NCBI RefSeq assembly: GCF_013395055.1
Contig: NZ_CP058349.1
Span: forward strand, 124,001 to 188,000
From: Pseudomonas sp. ABC1
Lineage (GTDB): Bacteria; Pseudomonadota; Gammaproteobacteria; Pseudomonadales; Pseudomonadaceae
Direction of reading: 5' to 3'
DNA: 64,000 nucleotides
Position 1 is the stretch's first letter. Each line of letters starts with the position of its first letter. Position numbers and translations under genes: made by a program. This document shows positions 44,591-52,986 of this stretch, piece after piece. The notes below the pieces were generated by a model. That model worked only from the letters and a program-made list of their open reading frames with translations. It had not been told where the DNA came from and ran no database searches.

Positions 44591-46773
44591 AGTCATCGCC
44601 CGCCTTCGGTCGTGTCCTGGTGATCGGGCTGGGCCTGATCGGCGGCTCATTCGCCAAGGGGCTGCGGGCCTCCGGCTTGTGCGAGGCGGTGATCGGTTTC
44701 GATCTCGACCCGCAGTCGCGCCGGTTAGCGGTGGAATTGGGTGTGGTCGATCGCTGCGCGGAAACGCTGGAAGAGGCCTGCCGTGAGGCCGATCTGATTC
44801 AGTTGGCGGTGCCGATACTCGCCATGGAGCGCCTGCTGCGGACACTGGCGGGGATGAAGCTCGATCTTCAGCGCATCGTCCTGACCGATGTCGGCAGCGC
44901 CAAGGGCAGTGTGGTGCGTTGTGCGGTCGAGGCATTCGGCTGCAACCTGCCACGCTTCGTGCCGGGGCATCCCATTGCCGGCTCCGAGCAGAGTGGCGTG
45001 AGCGCGGCCAAACCGGCGCTTTTCCGGCGTCACAAGGTCATTCTCACGCCGCAGCCGGATACCGATCCTGAGGCGCTGGCACTGGTCGACCGGGCGTGGC
45101 GGGTGCTGGGGGCCGATGTCGAACATATGGCTGTCGAGCACCATGACGAAGTGCTGGCGGCCACCAGCCATCTACCGCACCTGCTGGCCTTCGGTCTGGT
45201 CGACTCGCTGGCCCGGCGCCATGAGAACCTGGAAATATTCCGCTATGCCGCTGGTGGATTCCGCGACTTCACGCGGATCGCCGGTAGTGACCCGGTGATG
45301 TGGCATGACATCTTCCTGGCCAACCGCAAGTCGGTCCTGGCGACCCTGGACGAGTTCCAGGCCGATCTCGATCAGCTGCGCCAGGCGATGGTCGATGGAG
45401 ATGGCCATCATCTGCTGGGGGTTTTCACCCGGGCGCGAGCGGCCCGTGAGCATTTTGGCAAGATCCTGGCCGGGCGTGCCTATGCCGAGGACGAATACGC
45501 CGACAGTCCGAATCTGCGGGTGGAGAGGGGCGCGCCACTGGTTGGCGAGGCGTCTGTTCCCGGTGATCGGCTGATCGCCCTGTGGGCAATCGTGCTGGCC
45601 GCCCTGGCGGAAGGGCGCAGTGAGATCTCCGGGTTCCGTGCCAGTGAGGATTCGCTGGCGACTATCCAGGCGTTCCGCGACATGGGTGTCGTCATCGAGG
45701 GGCCACAGCAGGGCCGGCTACTGGTCCATGGTGCCGGGCTCAATGGCTTACAGGCGCCTCCGGGGCCGCTCTATCTCGGTGGTTCGCTCCGAGCCATGCG
45801 CATGTTCACCGGCCTGCTGGCGGCGCAACCTTTCGATTGCATGCTGACCGGTGACGCGCAGTTGAGCCGAGAGCCGATGGCGGCGGTCGTTGGCCCTCTG
45901 GTCGCGATGGGAGCCAGTATCGCCCTGCATGAAGGGCATGCGCCTGTCCGTATCTGTGGGCGGCAGGTTTTGCAGGCGAATGATGAGCAGCCTTCGTGCG
46001 AAGCGTCTTCGGCGCTTTTGCTCGCAGGTCTGTATGCCCCCGGCGTGACGTACCTGCATACCTCCTCAAGCCTGGAAGCTGGCCTGCTGGGAGGCTTTGG
46101 TTGGCCTGTCCGGCTCGACGGGAATGAAGTAGCGCTCCCTGGCGGCTATCAACTGGCGGCAACGACCGTTGCCGTGCCGGGGGATGCAATGATGGCGCTG
46201 GCTCTCGTGTTGGCAGCCACTCTGAGTCGTGGTTCCGAGGTTACTCTCGAATCCGTTGCGGTGACGCCAGCGTTCGAGCGTGGTCTGTCCATTCTGGAAA
46301 GCATGGGGGCGGATGTTTGCCTGCTTCGGCAGGTCGATAGGGTCGGTGTGCCGACCGCAAGCTTCAGGGTGCGCTCTGCCTCTTTGCAAGCCGTCGAAAT
46401 TGCCGTCGATGCAGCATCGCTACTTCCTTTCCTGCTCATCGCGGCTGTTTGCGCTACGGGTGAGAGCCATTTTCACGGGTTCGATGCTTTGCTCGAGCAG
46501 GATCGGCAGCGTGTCGAGCAGTTGCTCGGCAGTCTGGGCGAGTTGGGTGTTTCTGCGGCTATCGACAAGGGCGCACTGACGCTCAGCGGTGGTGCGCTCG
46601 TGGGTGGCAGTGTCTCGGCGCACCATGATCCATCACTGGCCATGGCCTTGTGTGCGGCTGGGCTGGTTGTCGACGGTGGGCTGGAAATACGCGAGAGCCC
46701 GACGTCGCTGCGGGATTTCATCGCATTTGCCGAGCGATTCGGCATGCGGATCAATACAGAGGCTGGTTTATGA
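44587..46773 (+). CDS. tyrA: TyrA-AroA fusion: prephenate dehydrogenase with degenerate EPSP synthase domain
   Basis: A 728-residue fusion in the order known for Pseudomonas. The N-terminal prephenate dehydrogenase (about 1-295) is intact: GLGLIGGS for NAD binding, TDVGSAKG, GHPIAGSEQSGV, ATSHLPHLLAFGLVD and FRDFTRIAGSDPVMW. The C-terminal part (about 315-728) has the length and spacing of EPSP synthase (GFRASEDSLATIQAFRDMG, LLAAQPFD, LLLAGLYAPG), but the active-site motifs are eroded. PGDKSISHR reads PGDRLIALW (325-333), GNSGTSMR reads GGSLRAMR (398-405), the SAQVKS motif is EASSA, the TRDHTERM arginines are lost, IDEFP is replaced by SLLPF, KESDR reads LEQDR and DHRIAM reads DPSLAM. The frame is open throughout. 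It overlaps cmk by 4 bases. The dehydrogenase call is firm; the second domain is probably inactive. Confidence 0.9.
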   Translation: MKSSPAFGRVLVIGLGLIGGSFAKGLRASGLCEAVIGFDLDPQSRRLAVELGVVDRCAETLEEACREADLIQLAVPILAMERLLRTLAGMKLDLQRIVLTDVGSAKGSVVRCAVEAFGCNLPRFVPGHPIAGSEQSGVSAAKPALFRRHKVILTPQPDTDPEALALVDRAWRVLGADVEHMAVEHHDEVLAATSHLPHLLAFGLVDSLARRHENLEIFRYAAGGFRDFTRIAGSDPVMWHDIFLANRKSVLATLDEFQADLDQLRQAMVDGDGHHLLGVFTRARAAREHFGKILAGRAYAEDEYADSPNLRVERGAPLVGEASVPGDRLIALWAIVLAALAEGRSEISGFRASEDSLATIQAFRDMGVVIEGPQQGRLLVHGAGLNGLQAPPGPLYLGGSLRAMRMFTGLLAAQPFDCMLTGDAQLSREPMAAVVGPLVAMGASIALHEGHAPVRICGRQVLQANDEQPSCEASSALLLAGLYAPGVTYLHTSSSLEAGLLGGFGWPVRLDGNEVALPGGYQLAATTVAVPGDAMMALALVLAATLSRGSEVTLESVAVTPAFERGLSILESMGADVCLLRQVDRVGVPTASFRVRSASLQAVEIAVDAASLLPFLLIAAVCATGESHFHGFDALLEQDRQRVEQLLGSLGELGVSAAIDKGALTLSGGALVGGSVSAHHDPSLAMALCAAGLVVDGGLEIRESPTSLRDFIAFAERFGMRINTEAGL

Positions 46774-47453
46774 GTGCAGAGATATCCGTCATCACGATCG
46801 ACGGCCCCAGTGGTTCCGGAAAGGGGACGGTGGCGACACTGCTCGCCAGGCAACTGGGCTGGAATTTCCTCGACTCGGGGGCGTTGTATCGCATTCTGGC
46901 CCTGGCGGCTGAAAAGCATGGCGTGGCGCTGGATGACGAAGTGCGCCTGGCTTCCCTGGCGGCTTCGCTGGATGTTCGTTTCGGTGCGGAAGGTGAAGGC
47001 GCAACGGTCATTCTGCTCGAGGGCGAGAACGTCAGCGAAAGCATTCGCAATGAAACGGTCGGGGCGGGGGCGTCCAGGGTCGCGGCATTGCCACAGGTGC
47101 GCAGTGCCTTGCTGCAGCGGCAGAAAGATTTTCGCATGTCGCCGGGCCTGGTGGCCGATGGCCGTGACATGGGGACGGTGGTCTTTCCTGATGCGCGGCT
47201 GAAGGTGTTTCTTACGGCCAGCGCCGAGGAACGGGCGCGCCGGCGCTTCTTGCAGTTGAAGGGCAAGGGCGATGATGTTAATCTCGCGAGTCTTATCGAT
47301 GAGATACGTGCCCGCGACGAGCGTGACACGCAACGCACTGTGGCACCCTTGAAACCGGCTGACGACGCCGTGTTGCTGGACTCCACCGCGCTGACCATCG
47401 AGCAGGTGCTTGAACGTATTCTGAGCGAGGCCGCCCGTCGCGACCTCGCCTGA
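46770..47453 (+). CDS. cmk: Cytidylate kinase
   Basis: A 227-residue CMP kinase that phosphorylates CMP and dCMP. The P-loop is DGPSGSGKGT (about 10-19); LDSGALYR (about 34-41), DGRDMGTVVFPDA (about 130-142) and RRRFLQLKGKG complete the NMP-binding and lid regions. The ATG overlaps the stop of the tyrA-aroA gene (ATGA), which indicates translational coupling. It precedes rpsA, the universal order in gamma-proteobacteria. Confidence 0.96.
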   Translation: MSAEISVITIDGPSGSGKGTVATLLARQLGWNFLDSGALYRILALAAEKHGVALDDEVRLASLAASLDVRFGAEGEGATVILLEGENVSESIRNETVGAGASRVAALPQVRSALLQRQKDFRMSPGLVADGRDMGTVVFPDARLKVFLTASAEERARRRFLQLKGKGDDVNLASLIDEIRARDERDTQRTVAPLKPADDAVLLDSTALTIEQVLERILSEAARRDLA

Positions 47454-47598
47454 TGAGGGGCCGCATGTGCGGTCCGTCGAAAAGAAGGCGGGTGGGAATC
47501 CAGACCCTGTTCCACAGGCCTTTTATTAATGAGTCAACCCATATCGTCTGGGATGTGGAGATTGGGCGGAATCCCGTCCGAGAACAGCAGGAATCAAC

Positions 47599-49281
47599 AT
47601 GAGCGAAAGCTTCGCGGAACTCTTTGAAGAAAGCCTCAAATCCCTCGACATGCAACCGGGCTCCATCATCACTGGCCTGGTGGTCGACATCGACGGTGAC
47701 TGGGTCACTGTACATGCCGGCTTGAAATCCGAGGGCGTCATCCCTGTCGAGCAGTTCTACAACGAACAGGGTGAACTGACCATCAAGGTGGGTGACGAAG
47801 TCCATGTCGCTCTGGATGCGGTGGAAGATGGTTTCGGTGAAACCAAGCTGTCCCGCGAAAAAGCCAAGCGCGCCGAAAGCTGGATCGTTCTGGAAGCAGC
47901 CTTCGCTGCCGAAGAAGTGGTCAAGGGCGTCATCAATGGCAAGGTCAAGGGTGGCTTCACCGTCGACGTCAATGGTATCCGCGCGTTCCTGCCGGGCTCC
48001 CTGGTCGACGTGCGTCCTGTCCGCGACACCACTCACCTGGAAGGCAAAGAGCTCGAATTCAAAGTCATCAAGCTCGACCAGAAGCGCAACAACGTTGTCG
48101 TTTCCCGTCGCAGCGTGCTGGAAGCCGAGAACAGCGCCGAGCGCGAAGCCCTGCTGGAATCCCTGCAGGAAGGCCAACAGGTCAAGGGTATCGTCAAGAA
48201 CCTCACCGACTATGGTGCGTTCGTCGACCTGGGCGGCGTCGATGGCCTGCTGCACATCACCGACATGGCCTGGAAGCGTATCAAGCATCCGTCGGAAATC
48301 GTCAACGTTGGTGACGAGATCGACGTCAAGGTCCTGAAGTTCGACCGCGAGCGTAATCGCGTATCGCTGGGTCTGAAGCAACTGGGCGAAGACCCATGGG
48401 TTGCCATCAAGGCTCGCTACCCGGAAAACACCCGCGTCGTGGCCCGCGTCACCAACCTCACCGACTACGGCTGCTTCGCCGAGCTGGAAGAGGGCGTGGA
48501 AGGCCTGGTGCACGTTTCCGAAATGGACTGGACCAACAAGAACATCCACCCGTCGAAAGTCGTTCAGGTTGGCGACGAAGTGGAAGTCATGGTTCTGGAC
48601 ATCGACGAAGAGCGTCGTCGTATCTCCCTGGGTATCAAGCAGTGCAAAACCAACCCATGGGAAGACTTCTCCGGTCAGTTCAATAAGGGTGACCGCATCT
48701 CCGGCACCATCAAGTCGATCACCGATTTCGGTATCTTCATCGGCCTGGACGGCGGCATCGATGGCCTGGTCCATCTGTCCGACATCTCCTGGAACGAGCC
48801 GGGCGAAGAGGCTGTTCGCCGCTTCAAGAAAGGCGACGAGCTGGATACCGTCATTCTCTCGGTCGACCCGGAGCGCGAGCGCATTTCCCTGGGTATCAAG
48901 CAGCTGGAAGACGATCCGTTCTCCAACTACGCTTCGATCAATGACAAAGGCAGCATCGTTCGCGGTACTGTCAAGGAAGTCGATGCCAAGGGTGCCATCA
49001 TTGACTTGGGCAACGATATCGAAGCTACGCTGAAAGCTTCTGAAATCAGCCGCGACCGCATCGAAGATGCCCGCAATGTGCTGAAAGAAGGTGACGAAGT
49101 CGAAGCCAAGATCATCAGCATCGATCGCAAGTCCCGCGTCATCAGCCTGTCCATCAAGTCGAAGGACGTGGATGACGAGAAAGAAGCCATCCAGGGCCTG
49201 CGCAAGCAGGACGCCGTGGAAAGCACCGGCCCGACCACCATTGGTGATCTGATCCGTGCGCAAATGGAAAACCAGAACTGA
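47599..49281 (+). CDS. rpsA: 30S ribosomal protein S1
   Basis: A 560-residue S1 with six S1/OB repeats starting near residues 21, 106, 192, 277, 364 and 451. Repeats 3-6 show the DYGAFVDLGG, DYGCFAELEEG, DFGIFIGLDGG pattern. It bridges mRNA to the ribosome and supports initiation on weak ribosome sites. The 145-base leader holds hairpins (GGCCGCATGTGCGGTC near 47460, GGGCGGAATCCCGTCC near 47566) that could take part in S1 autoregulation. An AGCAGGA site lies 6 bases before ATG. A strong terminator follows. ihfB, the usual next gene, is absent. Confidence 0.97.
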   Translation: MSESFAELFEESLKSLDMQPGSIITGLVVDIDGDWVTVHAGLKSEGVIPVEQFYNEQGELTIKVGDEVHVALDAVEDGFGETKLSREKAKRAESWIVLEAAFAAEEVVKGVINGKVKGGFTVDVNGIRAFLPGSLVDVRPVRDTTHLEGKELEFKVIKLDQKRNNVVVSRRSVLEAENSAEREALLESLQEGQQVKGIVKNLTDYGAFVDLGGVDGLLHITDMAWKRIKHPSEIVNVGDEIDVKVLKFDRERNRVSLGLKQLGEDPWVAIKARYPENTRVVARVTNLTDYGCFAELEEGVEGLVHVSEMDWTNKNIHPSKVVQVGDEVEVMVLDIDEERRRISLGIKQCKTNPWEDFSGQFNKGDRISGTIKSITDFGIFIGLDGGIDGLVHLSDISWNEPGEEAVRRFKKGDELDTVILSVDPERERISLGIKQLEDDPFSNYASINDKGSIVRGTVKEVDAKGAIIDLGNDIEATLKASEISRDRIEDARNVLKEGDEVEAKIISIDRKSRVISLSIKSKDVDDEKEAIQGLRKQDAVESTGPTTIGDLIRAQMENQN

Positions 49282-49297
49282 GTTCTGATCTCCATTG

Positions 49298-49323
49298 AAA
49301 AGGGCGACTTCGGTCGCCCTTTT
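49298..49323 (+). terminator. Intrinsic terminator after rpsA
   Basis: AAAAGGGCGAC, tetraloop TTCG, GTCGCCCTTTT: an 11-bp stem with a stable UUCG loop and a T run, 17 bases after the rpsA stop codon. It ends the cmk-rpsA transcript. Confidence 0.92.
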
Positions 49324-49452
49324 CGTATCCGAGAATTTCATGAGTGGGCACGGCCCCTGGCGATGGGTGACTTCTGTCATTCGAGCTAATAGAATGCATC
49401 CCCATTCTGGGGCCGGAACGCCCGGCTTATGTCTGTGCAACGAGGAAAATAC

Positions 49453-50766
49453 ATGCAAGTTTCTGTTGAAAGCACCTCTGCTCTTGAGCGCCGCCTGACT
49501 ATCGGCGTGCCGGCCGAGCGTATCGAGACCGAAGTCAACAAGCGTCTGCAGCAGACCGCCAGCCGTGCAAAGATTCCAGGTTTCCGCCCGGGCAAAGTGC
49601 CGATGAGCGTGATCCGTCAGCGTTATGAAGAGGCTGCTCGCCAGGAAGCCCTGGGTGATGTCATCCAGGCTACTTTTTATGAAGCAGTCGTGGCTGAAAA
49701 GCTGAACCCTGCCGGCGCGCCTGCGGTCGAGCCCAAGGTCTTCGAAAAGGGTAAGGACCTTGAGTACATCGCGACTTTCGAGGTGTTCCCAGAGTTCGAA
49801 CTGGCTGGTTTTGACGGCATCGAAGTCGAGCGCCTGCAAGCTGAAGTCGGTGAGTCTGACGTCGACAACATGCTGGAAATCCTGCGCAAGCAGAGCACTC
49901 GTTTCGAGACCGTTGCTGATCGCGCGGCCGAGAACGGCGATCAGGTCAACATCGATTTCGTTGGCAAGATCGACGGAGAAGCGTTTGCTGGTGGTTCTGC
50001 CAAGGGCACTCAACTGGTGCTTGGCTCTGGCCGCATGATTCCTGGTTTCGAAGAAGCCCTGGTGGGCGCCAAGGGCGGTGAAGAGCGTGTGATCACGCCA
50101 ACTTTCCCCGAGGACTACCAGAACCTCGACCTGGCTGGCAAAACTGCCGAGTTCACTGTCACCGTCAACAGCGTTGCCGAGCCCAAGCTGCCGGAGCTGG
50201 ACGATGAGTTCTTCGCCCGTTTCGGCGTGACGGAAGATGGCCTGGAAGGCTTCCGTGCCGAGGTCAAGAAGAACATGGGGCGCGAACTGCGCCAGGCCAT
50301 CAAGACCAAGGTCAAGACTCAGGTCATGGACGGGCTGGTCGACAGCAATCCAGTCGAGGTGCCGAAAGCGCTGCTGGATAACGAAGTCAACCGCCTGCGT
50401 GCCCAGGCCGTCCAGCAGTTCGGCGGCAACATCAAGCCCGATCAACTGCCTGCTGAACTCTTTGCCGAGCAAGCCAAGCGTCGCGTCGTGCTGGGGCTGA
50501 TCGTCGCCGAAGTCGTACAGAAGAACGAACTCAAGCCTGATGAAGCCCGTGTCCGCGAGCTGATCGAGGAAATGGCGTCTGCCTATCAGGAACCTGAGCA
50601 AGTGGTGGCCTGGTACTACAAGAATGACGAGCAGCTGAACGAAGTTCGTTCTGTTGTACTCGAAGAACAAGTTGTAGATACTGTTCTCAAGCAGGCCAAG
50701 GTAACCGACAAGTCGGTGTCCTATGAGGAAGCCGTCAAGGCCGCGCAAGCACCTCAAGCCGCCTGA
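49453..50766 (+). CDS. tig: Trigger factor
   Basis: A 437-residue ribosome-associated chaperone and peptidyl-prolyl isomerase. The N-terminal ribosome-docking motif GFRPGKVP is at residues 43-50, the FKBP domain lies at about 160-245 (GDQVNIDFVGKIDGEAF), and the helical substrate-binding arms follow. GAGG lies 6 bases before ATG. It heads the tig-clpP-clpX-lon-hupB-ppiD run and lies directly after rpsA. In P. aeruginosa the two loci are far apart, so a synteny breakpoint lies between 49324 and 49452. Confidence 0.97.
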   Translation: MQVSVESTSALERRLTIGVPAERIETEVNKRLQQTASRAKIPGFRPGKVPMSVIRQRYEEAARQEALGDVIQATFYEAVVAEKLNPAGAPAVEPKVFEKGKDLEYIATFEVFPEFELAGFDGIEVERLQAEVGESDVDNMLEILRKQSTRFETVADRAAENGDQVNIDFVGKIDGEAFAGGSAKGTQLVLGSGRMIPGFEEALVGAKGGEERVITPTFPEDYQNLDLAGKTAEFTVTVNSVAEPKLPELDDEFFARFGVTEDGLEGFRAEVKKNMGRELRQAIKTKVKTQVMDGLVDSNPVEVPKALLDNEVNRLRAQAVQQFGGNIKPDQLPAELFAEQAKRRVVLGLIVAEVVQKNELKPDEARVRELIEEMASAYQEPEQVVAWYYKNDEQLNEVRSVVLEEQVVDTVLKQAKVTDKSVSYEEAVKAAQAPQAA

Positions 50767-50787
50767 TTCATCCGTTCGAGTACGCCA

Positions 50788-50816
50788 GCATAAGCCAGCC
50801 TCGCGCTGGCTTATGC
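50788..50816 (+). terminator. Hairpin between tig and clpP, possible partial terminator
   Basis: GCATAAGCCAGC (50788-50799), loop CTCGC, GCTGGCTTATGC (50805-50816): a 12-bp perfect stem followed only by ATTT. Given the run of co-directional genes, partial termination or RNA processing is more likely than a full stop. Confidence 0.6.
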
Positions 50817-50850
50817 ATTTGAGGCAATGACACAGGGAGTAACCTTAGCT

Positions 50851-51489
50851 ATGTCCCGCAATTCCTTCATGCATGTTCCGGACATCCAGGCCGCTGGCGG
50901 TCTTGTCCCGATGGTGATCGAGCAGTCGGCGCGCGGTGAGCGGGCCTATGACATCTATTCGCGCCTCCTGAAAGAGCGTGTGGTGTTCCTCGTCGGGCAG
51001 GTCGAAGACTACATGGCCAACCTGCTGGTTGCGCAGTTGCTGTTCCTCGAAGCGGAAAATCCCGAGAAGGACATTCACCTCTATATCAACTCCCCGGGTG
51101 GTTCCGTCACGGCTGGCATGTCGATCTATGACACCATGCAGTTCATCAAACCGGACGTCACCACCACTTGTATTGGCCAGGCCTGCAGCATGGGTGCATT
51201 GCTGTTGGCTGGTGGCGCAGCGGGCAAGCGCTATTGCCTGCCGCATTCGCGCATGATGATTCACCAGCCGCTCGGCGGCTTCCAGGGGCAGGCCTCGGAC
51301 ATCGAGATCCACGCGCGCGAAATCCTGACCATCCGCGAGCGCTTGAATCGTATCCTGGCCGATCACACCGGGCAGCCGATCGATGTCATTGCGCGTGATA
51401 CGGACCGCGACAACTTCATGAGTGCCGAGGAGGCAGTCAAATACGGCCTGATCGACCAGGTTCATAGCCGCCGCCAACTGGCTATCTGA
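50851..51489 (+). CDS. clpP: ATP-dependent Clp protease proteolytic subunit
   Basis: A 212-residue ClpP from ATG 50851. The catalytic serine lies in GQACSMGALLL (Ser113), histidine in RMMIHQP (His138) and aspartate in the ARDTDRD segment (about 182-187). It forms the 14-mer chamber for ClpX and ClpA. Another ATG at 50827, with GAGG two bases before it, would add eight residues. I prefer 50851 because MSRNSFMHVPDIQ matches known Pseudomonas N-termini. Confidence 0.96.
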   Translation: MSRNSFMHVPDIQAAGGLVPMVIEQSARGERAYDIYSRLLKERVVFLVGQVEDYMANLLVAQLLFLEAENPEKDIHLYINSPGGSVTAGMSIYDTMQFIKPDVTTTCIGQACSMGALLLAGGAAGKRYCLPHSRMMIHQPLGGFQGQASDIEIHAREILTIRERLNRILADHTGQPIDVIARDTDRDNFMSAEEAVKYGLIDQVHSRRQLAI

Positions 51490-51580
51490 CTCTTTGCTCC
51501 GGGCGCAGGCCGCCTGGGGTTGAAAACGCCCCCGATTGCCTTCATCTTGTCTTGCAAGACTACCGTATTGGATTGACCGA

Positions 51581-52861
51581 ATGACTGACACCCGCAACGG
51601 CGAGGATTCCGGAAAGCTCCTGTACTGCTCTTTCTGCGGAAAGAGTCAGCACGAAGTGCGCAAACTGATTGCCGGCCCCTCCGTTTTCATCTGCGACGAG
51701 TGTGTCGACCTGTGCAACGACATCATCCGTGAGGAGGTGCAGGAAGCCCAGGCCGAGAACAACTCGCACAAACTGCCAACGCCCAAGGAAATCAGCGGCA
51801 TTCTCGACCAGTATGTGATTGGTCAGGAACGTGCGAAGAAGATTCTTGCAGTCGCTGTCTATAACCACTACAAGCGCCTCAACCAACGCGACAAGAAGGA
51901 AGAAGTCGAGCTGGGCAAGAGCAATATCCTGCTGATCGGCCCAACCGGTTCCGGTAAGACGCTGTTGGCAGAGACGCTGGCTCGCCTGCTCAACGTTCCC
52001 TTTACCATTGCTGATGCGACGACGTTGACCGAAGCAGGTTATGTCGGTGAAGACGTCGAGAACATCATCCAGAAGCTGCTGCAGAAGTGCGATTACGATG
52101 TCGAGAAGGCTCAGATGGGCATCGTCTACATCGACGAGATCGACAAGATCTCGCGCAAGTCGGACAACCCCTCCATCACTCGCGATGTGTCTGGTGAAGG
52201 TGTGCAGCAGGCACTGCTGAAGCTGATCGAGGGCACTGTCGCCTCGGTGCCGCCGCAAGGTGGTCGCAAGCATCCCCAGCAGGAGTTCCTGCAGGTCGAT
52301 ACACGCAGCATCCTGTTCATCTGCGGTGGCGCCTTTGCTGGCCTGGAGAAGGTCATTCAGGGGCGTTCCACGCAAGCGGGCATCGGTTTCGCCGCCGAAG
52401 TACGCAGCCGTGAGCCGGGCAAGAAAATCGGCGAGGCACTGCGCTCGGTGGAGCCGGATGATCTGGTCAAATTTGGCCTGATTCCCGAGTTCGTCGGTCG
52501 ATTGCCTGTGATCGCTACATTGGATGAACTGGATGAGCCGGCATTGATCCAGATTCTGACCGAGCCGAAGAACGCGCTGACCAAGCAATACGCCAAGCTG
52601 TTCGAACTGGAAGGCGTCGAGCTGGAGTTCCGCTCCGATGCCCTGAAGGCTGTCGCCAGCCGGGCTCTGGAGCGCAAGACGGGTGCGCGTGGGTTGCGCT
52701 CCATTCTTGAGGGCGTTCTGCTCGACACCATGTACGAGATCCCTTCTCAGAAAGATGTCAGCAAGGTCGTGATCGATGAAAGTGTCATCGAAGGTTCTTC
52801 CCAGCCGCTCTTGATTTACGAAAGTGCCGAGCCGCCAGCCAAGGCTGCACCTGAGGCTTGA
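51581..52861 (+). CDS. clpX: ATP-dependent Clp protease ATP-binding subunit ClpX
   Basis: A 426-residue AAA+ unfoldase. The N-terminal zinc finger uses Cys16, Cys19, Cys38 and Cys41. Walker A (GPTGSGKT) is near residue 120, Walker B (VYIDEIDKI) near 184, and the IGF-type loop that docks on ClpP reads GIGF at about 266-269. The ATG at 51581 gives the normal Pseudomonas length. The ribosome site is weak. A strong terminator follows, so clpX ends the clpP-clpX transcript. Confidence 0.97.
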   Translation: MTDTRNGEDSGKLLYCSFCGKSQHEVRKLIAGPSVFICDECVDLCNDIIREEVQEAQAENNSHKLPTPKEISGILDQYVIGQERAKKILAVAVYNHYKRLNQRDKKEEVELGKSNILLIGPTGSGKTLLAETLARLLNVPFTIADATTLTEAGYVGEDVENIIQKLLQKCDYDVEKAQMGIVYIDEIDKISRKSDNPSITRDVSGEGVQQALLKLIEGTVASVPPQGGRKHPQQEFLQVDTRSILFICGGAFAGLEKVIQGRSTQAGIGFAAEVRSREPGKKIGEALRSVEPDDLVKFGLIPEFVGRLPVIATLDELDEPALIQILTEPKNALTKQYAKLFELEGVELEFRSDALKAVASRALERKTGARGLRSILEGVLLDTMYEIPSQKDVSKVVIDESVIEGSSQPLLIYESAEPPAKAAPEA

Positions 52862-52866
52862 TAGAT

Positions 52867-52895
52867 AAAGGGGCCATTCGGCCCCTTTGTTTTTT
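52867..52895 (+). terminator. Intrinsic terminator after clpX
   Basis: AAAGGGGCC, loop ATTC, GGCCCCTTT, then GTTTTTT: a 9-bp stem with a long T run five bases after the clpX stop codon. Confidence 0.93.
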
Positions 52896-52899
52896 CATC

Positions 52900-52928
52900 C
52901 TTGTTTTTTGCATGATGGGCCCTCATGT
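52900..52928 (+). promoter_or_regulatory. Possible sigma-32 heat-shock promoter of lon
   Basis: CTTGTTT (52900-52906), a 14-base spacer and CCTCATGT (52921-52928) fit the sigma-32 pattern CTTGAAA - 13-14 - CCCCATNT, with seven of eight bases in the -10 part. It lies just after the clpX terminator and 58 bases before lon, a known heat-shock gene. Confidence 0.55.
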
Positions 52929-52986
52929 TAAGGGTTCGTCAATGCGTATCAGTCTTGCCCGTTCATCGCCGTCGTAGAGCCCAATT

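Noticed and set aside
49324..49452. tRNA genes between rpsA and tig, as found before tig in other Pseudomonas
   Set aside because: No cloverleaf or TTCGA T-loop signature is present in this short gap.
47293..50757. Antisense open frame of about 1150 codons opposite rpsA and tig
   Set aside because: It mirrors two well-known genes in high-GC DNA and has no recognisable domain or ribosome site.
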